A stretch of DNA of 64,000 nucleotides from Sulfitobacter sp. S223 (GCF_025143825.1 NZ_CP083560.1:1178001-1242000); one strand, 5' to 3'; numbered from the stretch's first letter, positions 27,283 through 36,188 are shown. Numbers and translations: made by a program. The notes: a model not told the origin generated them from the sequence alone.

Positions 27283-28194
27283 CTAGTGGGCCGGTTTTAT
27301 GAACGTCCCGTTGTTCAGTTCCTTCACCGCCTGAATAAGCTCCTCGCGGGTGTTCATAACGATGGGGCCGTGCCAAGCGACCGGCTCGTCAATGGGCGCA
27401 CCTGATATTAGCAAAAATCGCAAGCCTTTTGGGCCCGCCTGCACGGTGACCTCATCGCCTGTGCCAAAACGCACCAATGTGCGGTCGCCGGACATATCGC
27501 GGATGTTCAGCTCTTCGCCGGCGACCTCTTTTTCCAGCAGGACACCGGAAGGGCGGCTGGCATCGACAAAGGCTCCGGCCCCTTGGAAAATATAGGCAAA
27601 GGCACGGCGGTAGGTGTCGATCTTGAAGGTTTTGCGTACGCCGGCAGGCACCGATACATCCAGATATTGCGGATCGGCAGCGATGCCATCTACGGGGCCA
27701 CGTTTGCCCCAAAATTCACCTGTGATAACGCGCACTTTGGTGCCGTCATCGTCGATCACCTCTGGAATAGCGTCAGATGTCACATCCTGATACCGCGGCG
27801 CGGTCATCTTCTGGGCCGAGGGGAGGTTGCCCCACAGCTGAAAGCCATGCATTTGACCGCGCTGGTTTCCATGCGGCATTTCCTGATGCAGAATCCCGCT
27901 TCCAGCGGTCATCCATTGCACATCACCCGCGCCAAGCGTGCCATTGTTGCCAAGGCTATCAGAATGTTCGACGGTGCCTTCTAGCACATATGTGATCGTT
28001 TCGATCCCGCGGTGCGGATGCCATGGAAAGCCCTTTTCGAAGTCGATGGGGCGCTCGTTGCGGAAATCATCGAACAGCAGAAAGGGGTCAAGCTCGCTAG
28101 GGTCCTGAAACCCGAAGGCACGGTGCAGTTTCACGCCAGCGCCCTCCATTGTGGGCTGGGCGGCGCGGGTCTCTAAAGTTGGTCTCAGGGACAT
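27283..28194 (-). CDS. Pirin family protein
   Basis: Pirins are bicupin iron-binding proteins, some with quercetinase activity and others acting as redox-dependent regulators. The 303-residue sequence has the N-cupin metal site HPHRGIETITYVLEGTVEH and the downstream GSGILHQEMP, giving the three His and one Glu ligands. AGGAGA precedes the ATG at 28194. It is convergent with the TetR gene (4-base gap) and lies next to a dehydrogenase gene on the other strand. Function in this organism is unknown. Confidence 0.93.
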   Translation of the reverse strand: MSLRPTLETRAAQPTMEGAGVKLHRAFGFQDPSELDPFLLFDDFRNERPIDFEKGFPWHPHRGIETITYVLEGTVEHSDSLGNNGTLGAGDVQWMTAGSGILHQEMPHGNQRGQMHGFQLWGNLPSAQKMTAPRYQDVTSDAIPEVIDDDGTKVRVITGEFWGKRGPVDGIAADPQYLDVSVPAGVRKTFKIDTYRRAFAYIFQGAGAFVDASRPSGVLLEKEVAGEELNIRDMSGDRTLVRFGTGDEVTVQAGPKGLRFLLISGAPIDEPVAWHGPIVMNTREELIQAVKELNNGTFIKPAH

Positions 28195-28415
28195 AGCGGT
28201 TCTCCTGTAATGGGGCTGTTCGGTAAATAGGGCTGTCCCCCCGCGCGGACAATATGGGGGGCGTGCAGGTCCAGTGTGCGCAGATGCTCAGACAACTGGC
28301 GGATTTGCATCGGCTGGGCCGGAAAACGCTGGACGTTGTTGTCCAAAGGTCGGTTTTGGGCTGGACGTGTCGCGGCGCGAACGCAAGGTTGGCACAAATG
28401 AAAGCGGAGGATCGC

Positions 28416-29366
28416 ATGAAGATTGGTTTTATCGGGTTGGGCAATGTGGGCGGTAAGCTGTCCGGCAGTCTATTACGTAACGGTGTGGATCTTAGTGTGC
28501 ATGATCTGGATGCTGGATTGGTGCAGGCTATGGTTGATAAGGGTGCACGTGACGGCGGAAGCCCTTCACAGATGATGCGTGAGTGCGATGCGGTCATCAC
28601 CTGCCTGCCAAGTCCCGCAGCCAGCGCAGCCGTGGTTGAGCAGATGTTGCCTGAGGTCAAAGAGGGCAAGATATGGCTTGAGATGTCGACCACTGACGCG
28701 TCAGAGATAAAACGCTTGGCCGGTCTGGTTCACGCCCGCGGCGGCGCTGCTGTGGATTGCCCTGTCTCCGGTGGGTGCCACCGTGCGGATACAGGCAACA
28801 TCAGCATCTATGCAGGGTGTGACCGCGCCACCTTTGACCGCGTTCTGCCCGTGCTTACCCACATGGGACGGCGCATCCTGCACGTGGGCGAGTTGGGGAA
28901 CGCCAGTGTCCTCAAGGTCATGACAAATTACCTTGCGACCGCCAACCTGCTGACACTGTGTGAGGCACTGACGGTGATGAAAGCGCAAGGCATGGATCTT
29001 GGAATGACGTATGAGGCGATTGCAATGTCATCGGGCACCAGCTTTGTCCATGAAACTGAAAGCCAGTTGATCCTTTCAGGGTCGCGTGATGTTAACTTTA
29101 CGATGGACCTGATACAAAAGGATATCGGCCTGTTCCAAAAGCTTGCGGATGATGCTGCGGTGCCACTGGAAATATCGCCATTGATGATCGCGATGATGAC
29201 AGACGGGCAGGATCGTTATGGCGTGCGCGCCCAGTCCGACAGGATGATCGAGCGACTTGAGGAGGCGACTGGCCTGCAGATACTGGCAGATGGTTTCCCG
29301 ATGGAGCTGGTGGACGATGAGCCGGAAGAACGCGGCTATGAAGTGAAGCCGCGTCGGTTGATGTAA
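28416..29366 (+). CDS. NAD(P)-dependent beta-hydroxyacid dehydrogenase (HIBADH family)
   Basis: The 316-residue protein belongs to the 3-hydroxyisobutyrate/tartronate semialdehyde dehydrogenase family. It has the Rossmann motif GFIGLGNVGGKLSG at the N-terminus, the substrate-binding signature DCPVSGG near residue 115, and GNASVLKVMTNYLA with the catalytic Lys near residue 168. Start at 28416 is supported by AGCGGAGG 6 bases upstream; ATG 28398 is a weaker alternative. The substrate cannot be named from sequence. No operon partners are evident. Confidence 0.9.
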   Translation: MKIGFIGLGNVGGKLSGSLLRNGVDLSVHDLDAGLVQAMVDKGARDGGSPSQMMRECDAVITCLPSPAASAAVVEQMLPEVKEGKIWLEMSTTDASEIKRLAGLVHARGGAAVDCPVSGGCHRADTGNISIYAGCDRATFDRVLPVLTHMGRRILHVGELGNASVLKVMTNYLATANLLTLCEALTVMKAQGMDLGMTYEAIAMSSGTSFVHETESQLILSGSRDVNFTMDLIQKDIGLFQKLADDAAVPLEISPLMIAMMTDGQDRYGVRAQSDRMIERLEEATGLQILADGFPMELVDDEPEERGYEVKPRRLM

Positions 29367-29504
29367 TGAATCGACTTCCCGTTCCATGGCGTTGAAATCG
29401 CGGTGAAATCAGATTTCAGAACTTGTGGCGTAGCCTTCGTATAGATCGCGAAGGCTTGCCCGCTGTTTGTTCAGCGTCTAGGGGTCGACAAAAGGAGTGC
29501 CGAG

Positions 29505-30020
29505 ATGACCTCAGAGCCAGCTACACCAAAGACGGACCCTCACGAAATTCTTGCAACCGCGCAGGCCGCTTCAGGGCGCAGATACCTTGGTATCGGGATG
29601 CTCGGGCTGCTGGGGCTCATGTTGATTTATATCGCTGTCAGTCAAGCGCCTGCCTTGCAATGGCGGCTGTTTCTGGTCGCGCTGGGCGCTTTGGCCTTGT
29701 GGATGGCAGACCGGATGCGTCGCGGCACCGCGACGCGAATTGAGCTGACCGAAACTGAACTGCGCGACAGCGACGGCACCGTGATTGCGTTGATTGCCGA
29801 CATAGACGGGATGGACCGCGGGTTCTTTGCATTCAAACCATCTAACGGCTTCTTGCTGCGTACTAAAAATTCTGCGCCGAATGTCTGGCGCCCTGGCCTA
29901 TGGTGGCGCATGGGGCGCCGCATCGGGATTGGTGGTGTAACGCCCGCGAACCAGACCAAATTCATGTCCGAAATCATTGCCGCCATGATGGCGCAGCGCG
30001 ACATGAACGCCGAAAAATAA
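29505..30020 (+). CDS. Conserved-looking membrane protein of unknown function
   Basis: The 171-residue product has two hydrophobic helices (about 28-47, LGIGMLGLLGLMLIYIAV, and 53-68, FLVALGALALWMA) followed by a basic stretch and a soluble C-terminal domain that may be a small PH-like fold (TRIELTETELRDSDGTVIAL). AGGAGTGCCGAG precedes the ATG. I do not recognise a named family. Confidence 0.75.
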   Translation: MTSEPATPKTDPHEILATAQAASGRRYLGIGMLGLLGLMLIYIAVSQAPALQWRLFLVALGALALWMADRMRRGTATRIELTETELRDSDGTVIALIADIDGMDRGFFAFKPSNGFLLRTKNSAPNVWRPGLWWRMGRRIGIGGVTPANQTKFMSEIIAAMMAQRDMNAEK

Positions 30021-30161
30021 CCTGTTTAAATATGCCATCGCAGAGACTGGGGTGTCCGCATATTGGATTGGTCGGTTAAGCGGACAAAGTCATCATTGCT
30101 CCAAGTTGACATTTTGACTGAAAAAATGGGCTCAGTTAGAGATCAGGAACGATGCGCATAC

Positions 30162-30191
30162 AAAACCCCAGTCTATTTGGACTGGGGTTTT
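30162..30191 (-). terminator. Rho-independent-type hairpin
   Basis: AAAACCCCAGTC and GACTGGGGTTTT form a perfect 12-bp stem around a 6-base loop. The arms end in A and T runs, so it can work on either strand. It lies 34 bases after the stop of the leftward secreted-protein gene. Confidence 0.8.
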
Positions 30192-30225
30192 GTGCAGGTG
30201 ATGGTGGATGTGGCGTCGGAGTGGT

Positions 30226-30561
30226 TTAACTGCCGCGCCCATGGCCCCCGCCGCCATGACCGCTGCCGTTGCCGCCAGCGCCGTGGCCGCCGCCACCAAC
30301 TCCACGTCCTCCGGTATCCGCGCTCGCATGACCCGCAGCTTTGCCACCAGCATTGGGGCTAACGTTCCGGTTCGCCTGTCCGTGCATCTCATCTTCGCCC
30401 GGTGTGTTCAGGCTCTTTTCCTGATTCGCATCATGGAATTGAGAGTTCACCTTATCGTCCGGACCAGCCCAAGGATTGCCGTGATCGGCCAATACAGGCG
30501 CGACGGAAAGTGTCAGCAGAACCAGCCCTAGGGGCACGGAATTGGAGAGTGTTGATTTCAC
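30226..30561 (-). CDS. Small secreted protein with Gly/His-rich tail
   Basis: The 111-residue product has a signal peptide (LGLVLLTLSVAPVLA, cleavage after Ala near residue 25), a short polar middle part (DHGNPWAGPDDKV) and a low-complexity tail of Gly, His, Ala and Ser from about residue 70. The tail has several GGGHG-type units. No family is recognised. The strong hairpin 34 bases downstream supports a real transcript. A metal-binding or surface role is only a guess from composition. Confidence 0.6.
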   Translation of the reverse strand: MKSTLSNSVPLGLVLLTLSVAPVLADHGNPWAGPDDKVNSQFHDANQEKSLNTPGEDEMHGQANRNVSPNAGGKAAGHASADTGGRGVGGGGHGAGGNGSGHGGGGHGRGS

Positions 30562-31157
30562 GGGATTAGTTCCTTTTCATTGCATTCATAAATATAGTTA
30601 TATCTATGTGTGGCGAAAAAAAGGTGCCGCTCGTGTTATAGGCTGGTTTCCGCTCTTTGCTGATATGCCCCAAAACCGGCAAGCTACGTCCGGCTTAGCT
30701 AGCACATACGCGCTACTGGGGGATGACAGTTATCAATCGCCGTAAAAACGCGCCCGGAATGACCTCCGGCATATATTTGTGAGGTATCAGGCAGGAACTA
30801 AGCCAAGAATGCATTCTGGAAACCAAGGGCTTCATCGCGCGTTCCAATATCACGCTCTTCCTGGCCGCGAGACGTTCATACAGGCGCGCATCATCTTCAA
30901 CTCCTGCATCGTATAGTCTTGCCACAAGGGGCGGGGTGGCTTCGCTACATAGATCTGATCAGCCATGCTGAACCCACTCGCGCGCCTCTGGCTGGTGCGT
31001 CTCGTCCGTCTCCAAGAACTCATGGAAGCATGGGGTCGGCGCATTTCCCATAATCAACATGCCCGTTATTCGCCGATGAGGTATCTTATTTTGTTAAGTC
31101 CGAGACGGCACGCGAGCCTACGCACCGACGGCAGTGTGCAGGTGCATACCCACAAAA
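30562..31157. other. Intergenic region without a confident gene
   Basis: About 600 bases lie between the secreted-protein gene and the Tad-cluster terminator. It contains the promoter of the leftward secreted-protein gene and a possible short coding remnant at 30850-30966. Nothing else is supported. Confidence 0.5.
30850..30966 (-). CDS. Possible 38-residue protein or gene remnant
   Basis: A short frame reads ADQIYVAKPPRPLWQDYT and then LKMMRACMN before a stop. It looks more protein-like than the surroundings. The continuing sequence in another frame also looks weakly coding, so this could be a frameshifted remnant. No family and no clear ribosome binding site. Confidence 0.25.
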   Translation of the reverse strand: MADQIYVAKPPRPLWQDYTMQELKMMRACMNVSRPGRA

Positions 31158-31159
31158 AA

Positions 31160-31193
31160 ATACCCCCGAAACGGTTTTGCCGTCCGGGGGTAT
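31160..31193 (-). terminator. Terminator of the Tad minor-pilin operon
   Basis: On the minus strand AATACCCCCGGACGG, a short loop and CCGTTTCGGGGGTATT form a stem with a small internal mismatch, followed by a run of seven T. It begins 23 bases after the stop of the last pilin gene. Confidence 0.85.
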
Positions 31194-31215
31194 TCAATGT
31201 GTCAATCAGGACCGA

Positions 31216-31773
31216 TCAGCTGTCTGTCCACAACACCTGTGGCGCATAGCGGGGGCGCGTAAAGATGAAGTTCTTGATTTCGCGCTGCTCCAAACCTGTT
31301 CTGAACGGTGGTGTGTAGTTGGCGAATGTTTCGACAATAATGATCCGCTCGTTGTGAACCATCGCTGGCAGCTTCTCCGTCCAGTCGCGTACAGACTGGT
31401 TGGTCAACTCTGTGGCGTAGCCGCGTGTCTTTGACCAATCAAGCTTCATGATCTCGTTCTGGCTGTCGTAGCGCACAATGGATACACGCACGGTGCTTTC
31501 CTGAGGATCACGGGTGAGCGTGTTGAACAGGGCAAGCGAGCCATCCATATAGTCACCGTCAATCGGCAGCGTCTCACGAGAAATCATATCCCCCAGCGTG
31601 TAAGCGGCCTTTTGGTGCATCGTGTACTGACGAAACGCATCAAACAGTGTGAAGATTGACAGGACCACAAAGAAGATCAGCGGGATCATAATGACCATTT
31701 CGATCGAAGCTGACCCTTTCTCGTCGCGGGCGAAATGACCGCGCAGGGCTGTTTTTGGGTTAACGTTCTGCAT
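31216..31773 (-). CDS. TadE-like minor pseudopilin
   Basis: The 185-residue protein has the TadE signature: a short basic lead, then EKGSASIEMVIMIPLIFFVV, in which a Glu sits at the start of the hydrophobic pilin helix. The rest is a soluble extracytoplasmic domain. Such proteins are minor components or assembly factors of Flp/Tad pili. Its start overlaps the stop of the preceding pilin gene by one base. The secretion ATPase and flp genes of a Tad system are not in the window. Confidence 0.85.
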   Translation of the reverse strand: MQNVNPKTALRGHFARDEKGSASIEMVIMIPLIFFVVLSIFTLFDAFRQYTMHQKAAYTLGDMISRETLPIDGDYMDGSLALFNTLTRDPQESTVRVSIVRYDSQNEIMKLDWSKTRGYATELTNQSVRDWTEKLPAMVHNERIIIVETFANYTPPFRTGLEQREIKNFIFTRPRYAPQVLWTDS

Positions 31774-32315
31774 TATTTTGGCTCCTGTACAAAGGCACTC
31801 ATCGAGACCATTTTGCCTTTTCCGTCACTGCTTGCCTGTCCCAGCAAATAGCCCAGCCCGATCGATCCGAATACTGGGTCGAACTTGTAGCAGGCGCGCA
31901 GCAGCATCAGCTCGTGTTGTTGTCCCAAGGACCAGCCGCGCACCGGGCTGACCTCCAGAGGGGCGTCAGTGCAGTCTGGATTTGCTTCTAGCCCAGAAAA
32001 GCTGCGCGGGTTCATTGGCAACATTTCGAGCCGCAGGTTTTCATCGCAGTTGTCAAGGCCACCAGCGTTCATGCAGATCGCTTTCTTGAGGTCATCGTGT
32101 GTGATCTCCACACCTGTGTTCAGACGCACGCTGCGGGTCGTAACCTCCAGGCCGCGATCCAATTGCATTTGGCGGATCGAGTGCAAGCTAAGCTCAAAGC
32201 CGAAGAAGAAGGCGCCAAACAGAACCGGAGCAAGAATTGCGAATTCGATTACATAGAGAACGCCCTTTTCTTCATCCCGGAAGCGGCGCAGGTGATTTTT
32301 CATACGCGTGATCAT
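31773..32315 (-). CDS. TadE/TadG-like minor pseudopilin
   Basis: The 180-residue protein starts with basic residues and DEEKGVLYVIEFAILAPVLF, again with the conserved Glu at the head of the membrane helix. Two Cys pairs in the soluble part (CMNAGGLDNC) may form disulfides. It overlaps the TadG-like gene by four bases (ATGA) and the next TadE-like gene by one base, so all three are one translationally coupled operon. Confidence 0.83.
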   Translation of the reverse strand: MITRMKNHLRRFRDEEKGVLYVIEFAILAPVLFGAFFFGFELSLHSIRQMQLDRGLEVTTRSVRLNTGVEITHDDLKKAICMNAGGLDNCDENLRLEMLPMNPRSFSGLEANPDCTDAPLEVSPVRGWSLGQQHELMLLRACYKFDPVFGSIGLGYLLGQASSDGKGKMVSMSAFVQEPK

Positions 32316-33736
32316 TGTGTGAGCCTCAGCTGGTTAATTTGGCGTGCAATCGCTCTGAACGCCTCTTTGATTTCAACGCCTTCAACCCGGAAGAAGTGGC
32401 TGGGTGAGGAGGCACAATCGCGCATAACGTTTGCACCGTGGTCGGTAACTTCGAAGCCGATGGACCAGATGACGATGTTCTTCTCTTTCGCAGCATCACA
32501 GACGTTGCTGAGAAGGCTGTCGCCGTAGTCGGGCCAGTACTTCAGGTACTTGAAGCTATTGTGGTAGTAGCTGCTCACATAGCGCGAGAGGTACCAGTTC
32601 AGGTTATACCGGTCCCAGTGTGCCGCATGGCTGTAGTTGGCATAGTAGTTATCGTTGATGCGGTAGGAATAGTGGTTCTGACCATCCGTCATCAAGACAA
32701 CCGTCTTGAGCGTTGCGAAGTCATCGAATTCTGCTGGGCGTGCTGCGAATGCAGTATCCGTTTTGCCGGCTTGCGCCAAATCAGCATTGATCGTTCTGAA
32801 ATCAGGATCAAGCAGACCGGTGGCCCATTTCATACCTGCAAAGATGGAGGTACTGCCGCGTGGCACCAGACGCCCGATCTTGTATTTCAGAGCATCGACA
32901 TTCTGGCTGAACGCCACAACGTCTTCGTCTGCACCGTTTGGACAAACTGGCGTGCTGCGGTCGTTATCATACCCGTTATAGCCCCACTGGAAGTGCTGGA
33001 CCTGACCGTATTGCTTGTCACGGCGCAGACGCGTCGTGTCAAAATCGCTGTCAGAGAATTCCATGCAGTGGCTGTAAGGGTTGTTCCAGTTCACATTGAA
33101 CCTGCTCATCAGGTCGGGGCCTGCGCTCACATGTTCAGAGTAAGGGACGATCGACACAGATACGAGATCTTCGGTTGAATCGTTGATCACGGCGTCAACA
33201 AATGTCCGGGCTGCATCGCGCAGGTTGGACATCTTGTCGCCTTCGCTCATCGAGCCGGAAATATCGAGAACCATTGAGATTTCGACGTTGTTCACGCGCT
33301 CTTCGGCTTCGGCGAAGCTGCGCAGAGGCAATTCATCAATCCCGAGTATGTTCATGAAGTTGGTGGCCGTTGAACTGTCCGAGTTCACGGAAACAGTTCT
33401 GAAGTTCAGGCCTTCTTCTACGGTAATGCTGTTCGCCCGGTCGGGAATGCCAGCCTTATCAAAGTAGTCTTGGACCACCTCGCTCGGAGTAAGTTGCTGA
33501 TCAAGGTCGGCGGCTGCCAGCACTGCACGGTCGGCAGTGTTCTGGACGCGGACGCGCTCCATCTCGTTGCGCTGCATGTCGAAAGAGATACCGGCAATGA
33601 TGACCAGCAACCCGATGATTGCAACGGCGAAGACGGTTACAAAGCCGTCTTCTTCTTGTGCGTAACGACGCAGGTAGGGATTGTTTTCCCGTCCCGCTAA
33701 TGCCGGGACGCACGTCGTCGAAAACAGTTTTGACAT
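32312..33736 (-). CDS. TadG-like pilus protein with von Willebrand A domain
   Basis: The 474-residue protein has the Tad N-terminus (YAQEEDGFVTVFAVAIIGLL, a membrane helix after an acidic start) and a VWA domain with the MIDAS motif DISGSMS near residue 158 and a late DGQN motif. VWA-containing TadG proteins are thought to contribute to adhesion. Between MIDAS motif and C-terminus lies a stretch very rich in Tyr, Asn, His and Trp. ATG at 33736 has AGAGGTGA 7 bases upstream; a GTG nine bases earlier falls inside that site and is less likely. It is the first gene of the operon. Confidence 0.88.
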   Translation of the reverse strand: MSKLFSTTCVPALAGRENNPYLRRYAQEEDGFVTVFAVAIIGLLVIIAGISFDMQRNEMERVRVQNTADRAVLAAADLDQQLTPSEVVQDYFDKAGIPDRANSITVEEGLNFRTVSVNSDSSTATNFMNILGIDELPLRSFAEAEERVNNVEISMVLDISGSMSEGDKMSNLRDAARTFVDAVINDSTEDLVSVSIVPYSEHVSAGPDLMSRFNVNWNNPYSHCMEFSDSDFDTTRLRRDKQYGQVQHFQWGYNGYDNDRSTPVCPNGADEDVVAFSQNVDALKYKIGRLVPRGSTSIFAGMKWATGLLDPDFRTINADLAQAGKTDTAFAARPAEFDDFATLKTVVLMTDGQNHYSYRINDNYYANYSHAAHWDRYNLNWYLSRYVSSYYHNSFKYLKYWPDYGDSLLSNVCDAAKEKNIVIWSIGFEVTDHGANVMRDCASSPSHFFRVEGVEIKEAFRAIARQINQLRLTQ

Positions 33737-33824
33737 TATTTTCACCTCTCATGCCGTGACCCGCTCGGAGTGATGGGACCTATGGCTTATCGACAGTTCT
33801 TATGACCTGTGAACATGGCCAAAA

Positions 33825-33844
33825 TTAGGCAAATCATTGCCTAA
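33825..33844. promoter_or_regulatory. Perfect 20-bp palindrome upstream of the Tad operon
   Basis: TTAGGCAA-ATCA-TTGCCTAA is an 8-bp perfect inverted repeat with a 4-base centre, about 90 bases before the TadG-like start. This is the size and symmetry of a dimeric regulator site. The cognate regulator is unknown. Confidence 0.55.
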
Positions 33845-33982
33845 ATGTCATATTTTAAAGGGTTTTCGGGTATAATGGGCGCGTATCGGGGGGAGTGTTT
33901 CGCGACCGTGAACAGTGCGCCCCGAAAACCGTACACACCCTATTCTTTAGGGGGAGGGCGAGTCGTGGTTAACCCGATCGGT

Positions 33983-34021
33983 CTAATCCGCTATAGTGTG
34001 TAACTAATCCGATATAGTTAA
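33983..34021. repeat. Tandem direct repeat, two copies 21 bases apart
   Basis: CTAATCCGCTATAGTGTG and CTAATCCGATATAGTTAA agree in 14 of the first 15 bases. A 21-base period puts both copies on the same face of the helix. It lies just downstream of the YbaK-type stop and upstream of the Tad operon. Confidence 0.5.
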
Positions 34022-34063
34022 TTTTTGATTAGCCAGGCAGGCAAGGAAGTAAATTTCCGAGCC

Positions 34064-34531
34064 CTATTTGTTGGTAAAGGGTATAGCGCGCGTAGCCTTC
34101 AGTAGGTCTTGTGGGGAGATTTCGAAAACCGTTTCAGGTGCGCCACCGGCACCCCAGACCGTTTCAAACTCAAGAAGAGCGGCGTCAATATAGGTTTGCA
34201 TGTCGCACAGGTGCCCGATGGGGGCGACCCCGCCAATGGCAAAACCTGTCTCGGCGCGGACACGTTTGGGGTCGGCCCGAACCAATGCTTCACCGAAAAG
34301 GTTTGGCGCACGATCAAGATCAAGCTGGTGCGCGCCACTGACAAGGATGAGCATCAGGTTCCCTGACTGCGCCCCCTCAAAAATCATCGACTTTGCGATC
34401 TGCCCAACACTGCATCCGCAACTGTCGGCAGCATCCTGTGCCGTGTGTGCCGAGGTTGGTAAAGTGATGATCTCGATTTCTAGCCCTGCTGCCTGCGCAG
34501 CCTGCCGTACACGATTGACGCTTTTGCCCAT
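34064..34531 (-). CDS. YbaK/EbsC family aminoacyl-tRNA deacylase
   Basis: The 155-residue protein matches the YbaK/ProX editing-domain family that hydrolyses mischarged tRNAs: IAKSMIFEG with the conserved Lys near residue 48, LILVSGAHQLDL, and GFAIGGVAPIGH with the glycine-rich loop. The single-domain form acts in trans. Which mischarged tRNA it clears (Cys-tRNA-Pro or Ala-tRNA-Pro) cannot be decided. GTGAGGA precedes the ATG. Confidence 0.88.
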   Translation of the reverse strand: MGKSVNRVRQAAQAAGLEIEIITLPTSAHTAQDAADSCGCSVGQIAKSMIFEGAQSGNLMLILVSGAHQLDLDRAPNLFGEALVRADPKRVRAETGFAIGGVAPIGHLCDMQTYIDAALLEFETVWGAGGAPETVFEISPQDLLKATRAIPFTNK

Positions 34532-34742
34532 TGATAGATCCTCACGTTGCTACAGTTTGTTAAGGACAAATGCGCTAACCAAGGTCAAGTGGCCGCGCGG
34601 ACACGGGGGGCAGTTTTGCAGTGTTCGTAAACTGATTAAAAAAGTAGCACTTCGTTTGGTGCCCGCATAAGGTCCGACTAAGTGCAGGATTCGCCCTGCA
34701 TCCGTATAAAGCCTAACCTGATCTCACATAAAGGCAGATCCT

Positions 34743-36176
34743 ATGAGCCAGAATTCCAAAGAGCCGAGCTTTCGCGACAGCGTAAACCTTATGTTCAACC
34801 GAGCGGTTGATCTGATGGATCTCAAGCCCGGCCTTGTGGAGAAAATTCGCGTTTGCAACGCTACTTATACCGTTCGCTTCGGTGTGCGTTTGCGCGGAGA
34901 CATCAAAACATTCACCGGATACCGCTCTGTGCACTCAGAGCATATGGAGCCGGTCAAAGGCGGTATCCGCTTTTCTCTGGGTGTTAACCAGGACGAGGTC
35001 GAGGCGCTGGCGGCGTTGATGACGTTTAAATGCGCGTTGGTCGACGCACCGTTTGGCGGCTCCAAAGGGGGCTTGTGTGTGGACCCGCGAGAATACGAAG
35101 TGCATGAAATGGAGATGATCACCCGTCGCTTTGCCTATGAGCTGATCAAACGCGACCTGATCAACCCTGCGCAGAACGTGCCCGCCCCCGATATGGGTAC
35201 CGGAGAACGCGAGATGGCATGGATCGCCGATCAGTACAAACGTATGCACACAACCGACATCAACAGTGCGGGCTGTGTGACGGGCAAGCCGATCAATGCC
35301 GGTGGCATTCAGGGGCGGACAGAGGCGACCGGTCGTGGCGTGCAATACGCCCTGCGTGCTTTCTTTCAGGACAGTGATGGCGTCAAGAAAGCCGGTTTGA
35401 CCGGAACCTTAGACGGCAAACGCGTGGTGGTGCAGGGCCTGGGAAATGTGGGCTTTCACGCCGCCAAGTTCCTGAGCGAGGAAGACGGCGCGCCAGTGGT
35501 TGGTGTGATAGAATACAACGGGGCGATCTGGAATGACGATGGCATCGACATCGAAGCGCTCAAGGCGCACATCACGGCCGAGGGTTCGCCAAAGGGCTTT
35601 GCTGGAGGTGAATTTGTCGAAGACGGAGCCAGCCTGCTGGAGCGGGAGTGTGATATCCTGATCCCCGCTGCGCTGGAAGGCGTGATCAATCTGGGTAATG
35701 CAAAGCGGATCAAGGCTCCTTTGATCATCGAGGCGGCGAATGGTCCGGTCACGGCGGGTGCGGATGAAATCCTGCGCGACAAGGGGACTGTTGTCATTCC
35801 TGACATGTACGCCAACGCCGGCGGCGTGACAGTCAGCTATTTTGAGTGGGTCAAGAACCTCGGCCATATCCGCTTTGGCCGCATGGGACGGCGTCAGGAG
35901 GAAAGCCGTCACCAGCTTATCGTGGACGAGCTTGAGCGCATCAGCCGCGACACCTCGATCAACTGGACAATTAGCCCCGACTTCAAGGATAAATATCTGC
36001 GCGGCGCAGGTGAATTGGAACTGGTACGGTCTGGTCTGGATGACACGATGCGAACTGCCTATGAGTCCATGGCGAACGTCTGGCACAGCCGTGACGATGT
36101 TTCGGATCTGCGCACAGCGGCCTATCTGGTCAGCATTGGTAAGGTCGCCGCAAGCTATCAGGCAAAAGGTCTGTAG
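34743..36176 (+). CDS. Glu/Leu/Phe/Val-type amino acid dehydrogenase, probably glutamate dehydrogenase
   Basis: The 477-residue enzyme interconverts an amino acid (most likely glutamate) and its 2-oxo acid with NAD(P). It shows KGGIRFSLGVNQDEV, the catalytic region CALVDAPFGGSKGG with its Lys residues, PAPDMGTGEREMAW, and the dinucleotide-binding VVVQGLGNVGFHAAKF near residue 222. Length suits the group of about 450-480 residues with a C-terminal extension. It stands alone, with a 9-bp inverted repeat after its stop. Confidence 0.92.
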   Translation: MSQNSKEPSFRDSVNLMFNRAVDLMDLKPGLVEKIRVCNATYTVRFGVRLRGDIKTFTGYRSVHSEHMEPVKGGIRFSLGVNQDEVEALAALMTFKCALVDAPFGGSKGGLCVDPREYEVHEMEMITRRFAYELIKRDLINPAQNVPAPDMGTGEREMAWIADQYKRMHTTDINSAGCVTGKPINAGGIQGRTEATGRGVQYALRAFFQDSDGVKKAGLTGTLDGKRVVVQGLGNVGFHAAKFLSEEDGAPVVGVIEYNGAIWNDDGIDIEALKAHITAEGSPKGFAGGEFVEDGASLLERECDILIPAALEGVINLGNAKRIKAPLIIEAANGPVTAGADEILRDKGTVVIPDMYANAGGVTVSYFEWVKNLGHIRFGRMGRRQEESRHQLIVDELERISRDTSINWTISPDFKDKYLRGAGELELVRSGLDDTMRTAYESMANVWHSRDDVSDLRTAAYLVSIGKVAASYQAKGL

Positions 36177-36188
36177 CATCAAAACTGT

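Larger units (their letters stand above)
33737..34063. other. Promoter region of the Tad cluster
   Basis: About 330 bases lie between the start of the TadG-like gene and the stop of the YbaK-type gene, both leftward. No gene is seen. A perfect palindrome lies at 33825-33844 and a direct repeat pair at 33983-34021. Confidence 0.6.
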
